From assembly GCA_035351315.1 (NCBI GenBank), contig DAOPVX010000002.1:1-64000 (forward strand): 64,000 bases of DNA, given 5' to 3'. The notes beneath the pieces were generated by a model that ran no database searches, was not told the DNA's origin, and worked only from the letters and a program-made list of their open reading frames with translations. This DNA comes from UBA1359 sp029570385 (GTDB lineage Bacteria > Patescibacteriota > Patescibacteriia > Patescibacteriales > Patescibacteriaceae). Below, one piece after another: positions 51,021 to 58,642 of the stretch (positions within the stretch are counted from its first letter, which is position 1; each line of letters begins with the position of its first letter). Made by a program: the position numbers and the translations under genes.

Positions 51021-51024
51021 GCTT

Positions 51025-51888
51025 ATGCTTGATTTAGCTATTGTTACCGTCCCCTTTAAGGTTAAAGACAAGTTGCGGGATAATTTACGCCAATTATTTG
51101 CTAGTCAAGGTGATCTTAATTTTGCGGTTTGGGCGGTTGATAATAATTCTGGTGACGGTACTGTTGAGATGCTTCAACAAGAATTTCCGCAGGTCCATCT
51201 GATTGCCAATCCAGACAATCGTGGCTTTGCCAAGGCCAATAACCAAGCTTTGCGGGTAATAAGAGCTCGCTATGTTTTATTGCTTAATCCTGATATGCTA
51301 GTCGAGCCGGATACTTTGGTTAAAATGTTGGCTTGGGCTGATGCCAATCCGCAGGCGACTGTTATGGGTTGTCATTTGGTGACTGAAACCGGGGAGACTC
51401 TGCTACATGTTCGCCGATTCCCAACTTTATGGGATCAATTGGCGATAGTACTGAAGCTACCCCATTTTTTGCCCCATATTTTAGACAAATATCTGCGGAC
51501 TGATTTTGATTATAGTCAGGCGGCTCCGGTTGATTCAATACGCGGCGGTTTTTTTTGGATTCGGGCCGATGCCAACGGTCAAGTGCCACTTTTAGATGAG
51601 CGTTATTTTATTTGGTTTGAAGAAGTGGATTATTGCCGTCAAACTAAGCTGTCAGGTGGTCAGGTCTGGTATACGCCGGCGGCTAATTGCCTTGATTATG
51701 TCGGCCAAAGCTTTAAGCAAGTTAAACGCGGTCGAACTCAGACCTATTTTCGCCAAAGCATGATTAAGTATTTTGCTAAATGGGAGCCGCGCTGGCAATC
51801 TTATTTACTGCGTCTAGCCTGGCCGATCGGCGCTAGTTTGGCTATCATCGGTGAAAAATTAAATTGGCAAGGCCGCGCTAAAACTTAA
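51025..51888 (+). CDS. GT2 family glycosyltransferase (rhamnosyltransferase-like)
   Basis: A 287-residue GT2 enzyme. VDNNSGDGTVEMLQQEFP and NRGFAKANNQALRV belong to the nucleotide-sugar-binding region, the metal motif is LLLNPDMLVEPD, and the acceptor motif is YFIWFEEVDYCRQTKLSG. This is the compact WbbL-like rhamnosyltransferase pattern. It lies 4 bases after the previous GT2 gene and 9 bases before the next. Confidence 0.88.
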   Translation: MLDLAIVTVPFKVKDKLRDNLRQLFASQGDLNFAVWAVDNNSGDGTVEMLQQEFPQVHLIANPDNRGFAKANNQALRVIRARYVLLLNPDMLVEPDTLVKMLAWADANPQATVMGCHLVTETGETLLHVRRFPTLWDQLAIVLKLPHFLPHILDKYLRTDFDYSQAAPVDSIRGGFFWIRADANGQVPLLDERYFIWFEEVDYCRQTKLSGGQVWYTPAANCLDYVGQSFKQVKRGRTQTYFRQSMIKYFAKWEPRWQSYLLRLAWPIGASLAIIGEKLNWQGRAKT

Positions 51889-51897
51889 AATAAATTT

Positions 51898-52977
51898 ATG
51901 ACTACCTACAAGATTGCCACTATCTTAATCAATTACCAAGATTACGCCAATAAATATTTAGCTGATTGTTGGGCTAGTCTAGAAAAGCTTAATTTAGCTA
52001 CTGATGATTGGCAAATTGATCACACTATTTTTATTGTTGATAATCAGTCCGATGACAAAACTTATCAAACACTGCAGACTATGGCGCCAACAGCTCGCCT
52101 GATTCGCAATGCCACCAATGATGGTTTTGCTAAGGGTAATAATGACGCCATTGCCATCGCTATGGCCGAGGGTTGTGATTTTGTCTGGGTGTTGAATATG
52201 GACACCATTGTTGAGCCGGACAGCTTGATTGAGTTAGTCAAACCAATGTTAGTTAATCAAAAATTGGGTGCCGCGCAATCCTTAATGCGTTTATGGCCGG
52301 ATCAAGATCTGATTAACAGTTCGGGTAATGCTACGCATTTTTTAGGCTACGGATATTGTCTTGATTATCGTAAGCCAGTCGCAGAACTTAACCTAGCCGC
52401 TATTGATGGACAAGCCATAGCTTATCCATCGGGGGCTGCAGTACTTTTTCGCTTATCAGCTTTGCGGCAAGTTGGTTTGTTTGATGAGACTTTTTGGATG
52501 TATAATGAAGATCAAGACTTAGGTTGGCGGTTATGGCTAGCTGGTTGGGATTGTCGGTTGGCGGCTCATTCTCAAATTTATCATAAATATCAATTTAGTC
52601 GTAGTAGCAGTAAGTATTATTGGCTTGATCGTAATCGGCTATTGTCTGGCTGGAAAAACTATCATTGGTTAACCATTATTGTTTTATTACCAGCTCTTTT
52701 AAGTAGTGATTTGATTTTAGCTATTATGTCTTGGCGCGCTGGTCGCCTCAAACACAAATTAAATGCTTGGTGGTATTTTATTAATCCATTGCACTGGCCG
52801 ATGCTACTCAAGTCGCGCTGGCAATCACAACGTTTACGCCGGCGGCCCGATCGACAGATTATTAAGATCTTTAGCGGTCGTATTTTGTTTCAAGAGGTTG
52901 ATAGCCAAACAGTTCGTTGGGGTAACTGGTTTCTCAATTTTTATTGGCAAGTCATTAAGCTAATAATTATTTGGTAA
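51898..52977 (+). CDS. GT2 family glycosyltransferase
   Basis: A 359-residue GT2 enzyme. IFIVDNQSDDKTYQTLQT and NDGFAKGNNDAIAIAM mark the donor site, VWVLNMDTIVEPD is the metal motif and FWMYNEDQDLGWRLWLAG the acceptor motif. The C-terminal 100 residues contain a hydrophobic helix near 260-280 (WLTIIVLLPALLSSDLILAI) and a basic stretch, indicating membrane association. It is one of four tandem paralogs. Its stop is 1 base before the next ATG. Confidence 0.88.
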   Translation: MTTYKIATILINYQDYANKYLADCWASLEKLNLATDDWQIDHTIFIVDNQSDDKTYQTLQTMAPTARLIRNATNDGFAKGNNDAIAIAMAEGCDFVWVLNMDTIVEPDSLIELVKPMLVNQKLGAAQSLMRLWPDQDLINSSGNATHFLGYGYCLDYRKPVAELNLAAIDGQAIAYPSGAAVLFRLSALRQVGLFDETFWMYNEDQDLGWRLWLAGWDCRLAAHSQIYHKYQFSRSSSKYYWLDRNRLLSGWKNYHWLTIIVLLPALLSSDLILAIMSWRAGRLKHKLNAWWYFINPLHWPMLLKSRWQSQRLRRRPDRQIIKIFSGRILFQEVDSQTVRWGNWFLNFYWQVIKLIIIW

Positions 52978-52978
52978 T

Positions 52979-53797
52979 ATGGATATTAGCGTTTCCATAG
53001 TTAATTATTACAGTCAAAAGGTTATCTATCGCTGTTTAGAGTCCTTGCGCCAAACTAATTGGCATGGCTTGGAGCATGAAATAATAATTGTTGATAATTC
53101 CCACGAAACTGATCTAGCCGCCAAAATAGCCAAAGAGTGGCCGGAAGTTCGTTATATCGCCAACAGCAACACTGGTTATGGGGCTGGTAATAATTTAGCT
53201 TTGCGTCAGGCCACCGGCAAATATTTTTTAGTTATGAATCCCGATACGGCAGTTGCTCCAGATACTATCAAACGGTTATATGATTTTATGGAGGCTCATC
53301 CTCAAGTTGGTATGGTCGGTCCGCGACAGCGCAATCTTGATGGTAGCCGTCAGGCCTCTTGTTATCGCTGGCATACCTTAGCAACTCCATTTTGCCGTCG
53401 CTGGCCGTGGTTGAGTCGATATCGTTGGGTTCGTCGCGAGCTTAGGCGCTTTCTCTTGGAAGATGTTGACCTGGAACGGACGATGCCGGTTGATTGGTTA
53501 CTCGGTTCTTTTTTACTGATTAGAGCCGCAGCGATGCGGCAGGTCGGTTATTTTGATGAGCGTTATAAGTTATATTTTGAAGACACTGATCTTAGTCGGC
53601 AGATGTGGTATCACGGTTGGCAGGTGGTTTACTATCCCGGTACCGAAGTTTTACACAATCATCAACGAGCCAGCGCCCAAGCTGCTTGGTATAAGGTGTT
53701 AAATAATCGAGTTGGTCGCCAGCATACGCTATCTTGGTTTAAGTATTTATTAAAATGGGGTCTAATAGCTAAGTCTAATATTCCTCGTAACCAATAA
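52979..53797 (+). CDS. GT2 family glycosyltransferase (rhamnosyltransferase-like)
   Basis: A 272-residue GT2 enzyme. IIVDNSHETDLAAKIAKEWP and NTGYGAGNNLALRQATG mark the donor site, FLVMNPDTAVAPD is the metal motif and YKLYFEDTDLSRQMWYHGW the acceptor motif. WLLGSFLLIRAAAMRQVGYFDE is the conserved segment between them. It is the last of the four GT2 genes and lies 7 bases before galU. Confidence 0.88.
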   Translation: MDISVSIVNYYSQKVIYRCLESLRQTNWHGLEHEIIIVDNSHETDLAAKIAKEWPEVRYIANSNTGYGAGNNLALRQATGKYFLVMNPDTAVAPDTIKRLYDFMEAHPQVGMVGPRQRNLDGSRQASCYRWHTLATPFCRRWPWLSRYRWVRRELRRFLLEDVDLERTMPVDWLLGSFLLIRAAAMRQVGYFDERYKLYFEDTDLSRQMWYHGWQVVYYPGTEVLHNHQRASAQAAWYKVLNNRVGRQHTLSWFKYLLKWGLIAKSNIPRNQ

Positions 53798-53804
53798 TTT
53801 TACT

Positions 53805-54674
53805 ATGCGCAAGATTACTAAAGCTATTTTACCGGTTGCCGGTTTCGGCACTCGTTTTTTGCCAGCTACTAAGGCACAGCCCAAAGAAATGTTGCCGGTA
53901 GTTGACAAGCCGGCGATTCAATACTTGGTTGAAGATGCGGTCGCCGCCGGCATTGAAGAGATTATTTTTGTTACTGGCCGTGGCAAACGAGCTATTGAGG
54001 ATCATTTTGATTATTCTTTTGAATTAGATAAAACTTTAGTCGAAAAACATAAGCTGGACTTAGTTAAGCAAGTGCGGCGGATTTCCGAAATGGCTAAATT
54101 TTCTTATGTCCGCCAACCACTGCCATTGGGTGACGGTCATGCTTTAGCTTGTGCGGCTCATTTAGTTTATGACGAGCCGGTTTTGGTGATGTTTGGCGAT
54201 ACTCTCTATGATGCCGACGAGGGTCCAGCTAGCCAAGTTTTAAAAACTTTTGATAAATACGGCGATCCGGTTATTGGTTTGTCGGCGGTTGATCGACAAG
54301 AAGTCAGCAAATTCGGCGTTATTGATGGTTTAGCGTTGGCTGATAATGTTTATGAAATTAAGCAATTTATTGAGAAGCCCAGTCCGCAAGAGGCGCCATC
54401 CAATTTGGTGGCCGTCGGCATCTATGTCATTACTCCTGATGTTTTACATACTTTGACTATGATGAAACCGCGGCCCAACGGTGAGTTGCGTTTAGCTGAT
54501 GCTTTTGTGCAAATGTTAGCGGCTGACCGGCCGTTATATGGGCAAGAACTAATTGGTACCTGGCTAGATACCGGCGATAAGCTTAGCATGATTAAGGCTA
54601 ATATTCAGCTTGGTCTGAAAAACAAAGAGATTGGTGCTGATTTGCGTCGCTTTATTGAAGGGATATTGCGTTGA
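53805..54674 (+). CDS. galU: UTP-glucose-1-phosphate uridylyltransferase
   Basis: A 289-residue nucleotidyltransferase that makes UDP-glucose for glycans. The signature LPVAGFGTRFLPATKAQPKE has the typical GalU motif and is followed by MLPVVDKPAIQYLVEDAV, LGDGHALACA, MFGDTLYD and FIEKPSPQEAPSNLVAVGIY. It closes the plus-strand glycan locus. Its TGA stop directly abuts the stop of the opposite gene, with no spacer and no clear terminator. Confidence 0.93.
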   Translation: MRKITKAILPVAGFGTRFLPATKAQPKEMLPVVDKPAIQYLVEDAVAAGIEEIIFVTGRGKRAIEDHFDYSFELDKTLVEKHKLDLVKQVRRISEMAKFSYVRQPLPLGDGHALACAAHLVYDEPVLVMFGDTLYDADEGPASQVLKTFDKYGDPVIGLSAVDRQEVSKFGVIDGLALADNVYEIKQFIEKPSPQEAPSNLVAVGIYVITPDVLHTLTMMKPRPNGELRLADAFVQMLAADRPLYGQELIGTWLDTGDKLSMIKANIQLGLKNKEIGADLRRFIEGILR

Positions 54675-55541
54675 TTATAGGGCCAGAGAAAATAGTCCGC
54701 TCTTGGTGCCGATCCGTCCATAAAAATAGAGCTGGTCGACTTTTTTATTAACCGCTGCCGCCCCGAGTTCGTCAAGTTCGGCTAACTGCCAGATATTGTA
54801 TCCTTGGCGATCGTCTAATTCAATTAACTGCCAGCTGGAGTCGTGGCCATAAATTAAATAATTGCTAGTGTCGGGCAGGCAGATCAATTGATTAATAGTT
54901 TGGCTAAAGCGACCGAGTAGTACTTTGGTTTTATGATCTGGATCGGCTAGCCATAGTTCAAATTGACTGGCATAGGCAATTTTTTTATCAGGCAGTGGAC
55001 AAGCTAGATGGATTGAGCGAGTGTCTAGCCAATTGTCAATTAGACTGCTATTGGGTATTAAATCGTTAATCGTGTCGGTAGTTAAATTTTTGTTATTGAG
55101 ATTAAGCTGGTTATTACCTAATAAACTAGCAGTATCCACGGTGCTGCTAGCCGGCAAATCAGCTTGCCATTGCGGTTCAGCCTGCTTAAATAGCCGGACA
55201 TCTTTAGCAAAAGTTGTTTCAGCCGGTTTAATGGTTAGAATTTTTCGCCAGCTATGGTAGCCGTCTAAACTGAGATTAACTGTGTAATTACTTGGTCGTA
55301 GATTTTTTAGCTTAAAGGGGGTGTTTAGATTTTTAGGTTTACTGAACCAAGCTCGTAATTCTTCAATATTGACCTGAGCGCCGCTGGGAATAGTCTTTAT
55401 TTCTAGTAGGCCGGTTTTTTCTAGCTTAAGATTGCGCCAATTAATGTGATAGCCGGTAGCATAGGCTAACACTAACGGTGTTATTATTAAAAACAAGAGA
55501 ATAAATAAACGCGATAGCCATTGTCGCTGAAGGAGGCTCAT
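54675..55541 (-). CDS. PEGA-domain membrane-anchored protein
   Basis: A 288-residue protein with one N-terminal transmembrane helix (about residues 11-30, LFILLFLIITPLVLAYATGY). A PEGA domain follows (GLLEIKTIPSGAQVNIEEL and LKNLRPSNYTVNLSLDGYHS), a small beta-sandwich common on surfaces of Patescibacteria and some other bacteria. The C-terminal 150 residues are predicted beta-strand (IKQLICLPDTSN-type repeats) and may form a partial propeller. No enzymatic motif is seen. The function is unknown. It starts 5 bases before the end of murA, reading in the same direction. Confidence 0.75.
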   Translation of the reverse strand: MSLLQRQWLSRLFILLFLIITPLVLAYATGYHINWRNLKLEKTGLLEIKTIPSGAQVNIEELRAWFSKPKNLNTPFKLKNLRPSNYTVNLSLDGYHSWRKILTIKPAETTFAKDVRLFKQAEPQWQADLPASSTVDTASLLGNNQLNLNNKNLTTDTINDLIPNSSLIDNWLDTRSIHLACPLPDKKIAYASQFELWLADPDHKTKVLLGRFSQTINQLICLPDTSNYLIYGHDSSWQLIELDDRQGYNIWQLAELDELGAAAVNKKVDQLYFYGRIGTKSGLFSLAL

Positions 55542-55546
55542 AATAT

Positions 55547-56806
55547 TTATTCAACTCGTTCAATGTCGGCGCCAATCGCCCGCAATCTTTCGGCAATTTG
55601 TTGATAGCCGCGTTCTATTTGATAGATATTGTCAATTTCTGTTTTACCTTCAGCAATTAAGGCTGCCATAACCATAGCCATGCCGGCTCGCAAATCGGGC
55701 GAAGTTAGTTTGCGACCATGTAGCGGCGTTGGCCCATTAATAACCACTCGATGCGGATCGCACATAATTATATTGGCCCCCATTTGGGTCAGCATATCGG
55801 TAAACAATAAGCGGCGGTCATAAATAGTTTCATGAACAATACTGGATCCTTGCGCCTGGGTCATTAAAACGGTGTATGGTGACTGCAAATCAGTCGGGAA
55901 ACCGGGATATTCGTGAGTTTTAATACTATAGGCCGTAATATTTTTACTCGGCAGCATCTTTAGCCAATTGTCGCCTCGTTCAAAATTAACACCCTGCTTA
56001 CGAAAAATATTTAATAAAACACTGATATGATCTGGAAAACAATCGGTAATTAATAATTCGCAACGGCTGGCTGCCGCCAGTAAAGCAAAGGTGCCGGTTT
56101 CAATCCGATCAGGCATGACGGTAAAAGCGCCACCACCGATTGATTGTACGCCGTTAACAATAATAGTTGATGTGCCGGCTCCGCTGATGTCAGCGCCCTG
56201 GCTATTAAGATAATCAGCCAAAGCGACAATTTCTGGCTCCATGGCGCAGTTCTCTAAGACGGTTTGACCGGCGGCCAGAACAGCCGTCATCATTAGAGCT
56301 TCGGTTCCGGTTACACTGATAGTGGTAAAAAAGTAGTTGGCTCCGGATAATTGCTTAGCCGCCAAATGATAGTAGCCATCAGCAAATTCTATCTGCGCAC
56401 CAAAAGAGCGAAAGCCTTCTAAAAATAAATCAATCGGCCGAGTGCCGGCTCCGATGACACAGCCGCCAGGGTGTGGAAAGCTAACCTGGCCCATTCGGGC
56501 TAGAATCGGACCGACAAACATAATTGAGGCCCGTAGCTTATTAGCTAGTTCGGCGGGAATAATCGTTGTTGCCAGGTTTTTGGTTTGGATCCGGCATTGA
56601 TCAGTCTGCCGATCAACTAGACCGCCCAGCGATTTAATAATTTCTAGCGATCGTTTGATGTCTTCAATATCAGGCAGATTATCAATAATGATCGGTTGAT
56701 CAGACAGCAGACTGGCTGGAATAATTTTGAGCGCTAAATTTTTTGCTCCGCCAACCTTGATCTGGCCACCCAGCGGTTGTCGGCCGTTAATAATGAATTT
56801 ACTCAT
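55547..56806 (-). CDS. murA: UDP-N-acetylglucosamine 1-carboxyvinyltransferase MurA
   Basis: The first committed enzyme of peptidoglycan synthesis, which adds enolpyruvate to UDP-GlcNAc. At 419 residues it has the normal length. LGGQIKVGGAKNLALKIIPA carries the conserved Lys and Asn, and the catalytic loop FPHPGGCVIGAGTRPID keeps the Cys that fosfomycin alkylates. YPGFPTDLQSPYTVLMTQAQG and RAGMAMVMAALIAEG are further family blocks. The ATG at 56806 gives the standard MSKFIINGRQPL start. It precedes the PEGA gene on the minus strand. Confidence 0.95.
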   Translation of the reverse strand: MSKFIINGRQPLGGQIKVGGAKNLALKIIPASLLSDQPIIIDNLPDIEDIKRSLEIIKSLGGLVDRQTDQCRIQTKNLATTIIPAELANKLRASIMFVGPILARMGQVSFPHPGGCVIGAGTRPIDLFLEGFRSFGAQIEFADGYYHLAAKQLSGANYFFTTISVTGTEALMMTAVLAAGQTVLENCAMEPEIVALADYLNSQGADISGAGTSTIIVNGVQSIGGGAFTVMPDRIETGTFALLAAASRCELLITDCFPDHISVLLNIFRKQGVNFERGDNWLKMLPSKNITAYSIKTHEYPGFPTDLQSPYTVLMTQAQGSSIVHETIYDRRLLFTDMLTQMGANIIMCDPHRVVINGPTPLHGRKLTSPDLRAGMAMVMAALIAEGKTEIDNIYQIERGYQQIAERLRAIGADIERVE

Positions 56807-56847
56807 AAATTGTAATGATTTAATTATTATCATCATAGACTACTTTG

Positions 56848-56876
56848 TTGATTCTTTCAACTTATGTTAATATAAT
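56848..56876 (+). promoter_or_regulatory. ctpA promoter
   Basis: TTGATT at 56848-56853, a 17-base spacer and a consensus TATAAT at 56871-56876. Transcription should start near 56883, about 20 bases before the ATG. Confidence 0.6.
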
Positions 56877-56902
56877 AAAAGATTAATAATAATTTATTTT
56901 TT

Positions 56903-58174
56903 ATGTTTCAGCGTCGCTCAACGAAATGTTGGGGTCGTTTTTTGGGTTGGTTATTTTTAGTGGCGATAATCGCCAGCGGTGGTTTTTTATTTGGCTTATT
57001 TTATGGTCAAAGGGCTGAATTAGCCCGTCGGCTTTCTGATTCGCAGGCGGTTTTTTTGGGGCGCTTAACTGGAATTTATCAACAAGATCAACAAGGTCGT
57101 TTAATTAGTGATATTGATTTTTCTTTATTTTGGCAAACTTGGGATTTGATTAAAGCTAACTATGTTGATCAGGACAAGCTGACTGATAAGCAGATGTTTT
57201 ATGGTGCTCTTAGCGGTTTGGTTAGTTCGGTTGATGATCCTTATACCGTCTTTATGAATCCAGAAGAATCCAAGCTGTTTAATGAGGATTTGACCGGCAC
57301 TTTTTCGGGAATTGGCGCTGAAGTTGGTCTGCGTAATGATGTTATAACTATCATTGCGCCGTTAGCTGGCACTCCAGCGGAACGGGCCGGTTTGCGTTCT
57401 GGCGACAAAGTTTACGCTATTGATAAACAATCTACCGTTGGCTTGACTGTTGACGAAGCGGTTAAAAAAATTCGTGGCGAGAAAGGCACAACTGTTATCC
57501 TGACTATTGCGCGCAATGGTGATAAACTGCGCGATATCAGTATTACTCGCGATACTATCGTCGTGAAGAGCGTGGCCACTGACTATGATCAAACTAGTGG
57601 TCTGTATACTATTACTGTTAGTAATTTTAATGCTGACACCGAGCCTCTTTTTCAGGCGGCTGTTCAAGATATTGAACATCAGAAACCGCGCGGCTTGATT
57701 CTTGATTTGCGCAATAACCCAGGTGGTTATCTTGATGCGGCCGTGGCTATTGCCAGTTTTTGGATTAGCGATGGAGTAATTGTTAGCGAACAATTTTCTA
57801 ATCAGTCGGCAATTCAATCACAACATGCCCGCGGCTTAGCGCCGTTAGCTGATCTACCAACCGTAGTGTTGATTAACCAAGGCAGCGCTTCGGCTTCGGA
57901 AATTGTGGCTGGAGCTTTAATGGATCATCAGCAGGCGACCATTATCGGCAAAACAACTTATGGCAAGGGCTCGGTGCAAGTTGTTCGCGATCTGCCTGAC
58001 GGTTCAATGATTAAAATAACTACTGCTAAATGGTTGACACCGAATGGTACTTCTATCAACGATAAAGGTATTAAGCCCAATATTGAAGTTGAGTTGACCG
58101 AAGATGATTTTAATAAGAATATTGATCCGCAGATGGTTAAAGCTCGCCAATTTTTATTACAAGAGGATAAATAA
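56903..58174 (+). CDS. ctpA: Carboxy-terminal processing peptidase (S41 family)
   Basis: A 423-residue exported serine protease. One N-terminal helix (about residues 13-34) anchors it, followed by a PDZ domain (GIGAEVGLRNDVITIIAPLA ... AERAGLRSGDKVYAID) and the S41 catalytic domain. The Ser/Lys dyad is in NQGSASASEIVAGALMDHQQ and IIGKTTYGKGSVQ; LDLRNNPGGYLDAAVAIASF precedes it. Such proteases trim or degrade envelope proteins in regulation of the cell wall. It is divergent from murA and followed by a bidirectional terminator. Confidence 0.93.
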   Translation: MFQRRSTKCWGRFLGWLFLVAIIASGGFLFGLFYGQRAELARRLSDSQAVFLGRLTGIYQQDQQGRLISDIDFSLFWQTWDLIKANYVDQDKLTDKQMFYGALSGLVSSVDDPYTVFMNPEESKLFNEDLTGTFSGIGAEVGLRNDVITIIAPLAGTPAERAGLRSGDKVYAIDKQSTVGLTVDEAVKKIRGEKGTTVILTIARNGDKLRDISITRDTIVVKSVATDYDQTSGLYTITVSNFNADTEPLFQAAVQDIEHQKPRGLILDLRNNPGGYLDAAVAIASFWISDGVIVSEQFSNQSAIQSQHARGLAPLADLPTVVLINQGSASASEIVAGALMDHQQATIIGKTTYGKGSVQVVRDLPDGSMIKITTAKWLTPNGTSINDKGIKPNIEVELTEDDFNKNIDPQMVKARQFLLQEDK

Positions 58175-58191
58175 TTATTAGTTTGTTCAAT

Positions 58192-58222
58192 AAAAAAACA
58201 CCGCCTCAAGCGGTGTTTTTTG
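58192..58222. terminator. Bidirectional terminator between ctpA and rpmA
   Basis: AAAAAACACCGC pairs with GCGGTGTTTTTT around a 5-base loop; A- and T-tracts on both sides serve both converging genes. Confidence 0.88.
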
Positions 58223-58234
58223 TCATTGGTCTAA

Positions 58235-58507
58235 TTAACCAACCTCAACAATCTTAGTATTTTTGAGATGGCTATCAAAGCGGCGTAATTTTTTAGTACG
58301 GAATTTGATGGGTCCAGCGGCAGTGGCAAATAATGTATGATCATTGCCAACAGCTACATTATTTCCAGCGCGATATTTGGTGCCGCGTTGACGAACGATA
58401 ATAGAGCCGGCCTTAGCAATCTGACCGTCTTGTAATTTAACGCCGAGGCGCTTACTTTGTGAGTCGCGTCCAAGCGATGTGGAGCCACCGGCTTTCTTGT
58501 GTGCCAT
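58235..58507 (-). CDS. rpmA: 50S ribosomal protein L27
   Basis: A 90-residue large-subunit protein whose N-terminal tail reaches the peptidyl-transferase centre. The ATG at 58507 yields MAHKKAGGSTSLGRDSQSKR, the standard L27 start without the cleaved Firmicutes-type extension. RQRGTKYRAGNNVAVGNDHT follows. The gene is normally paired with rplU (L21), which is absent here. A 6-codon upstream extension to a non-ATG start is rejected. Confidence 0.95.
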   Translation of the reverse strand: MAHKKAGGSTSLGRDSQSKRLGVKLQDGQIAKAGSIIVRQRGTKYRAGNNVAVGNDHTLFATAAGPIKFRTKKLRRFDSHLKNTKIVEVG

Positions 58508-58556
58508 AATAGTAAAACTAAACAATAAAAAATCAGCTGTCTTTTAGCTGACCACT

Positions 58557-58606
58557 ACTATAACAAAGGCTGACCAGCTTGTCAATTGCGCCTGGTCTGA
58601 TATAAT
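58557..58606. promoter_or_regulatory. Divergent promoters of rpmA and the GT-C-like gene sharing one -35 hexamer
   Basis: Minus (rpmA): a perfect TTGACA at 58585-58580, a 17-base spacer and TATAGT at 58562-58557. Plus: TTGTCA at 58579-58584, a 16-base spacer and a perfect TATAAT at 58601-58606. The same TTGTCAA heptamer as at the parA/tRNA-Leu junction is used in both directions. Confidence 0.75.
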
Positions 58607-58642
58607 AAAATTATTAATTATCATTAGCTTAAACTTATTCCC

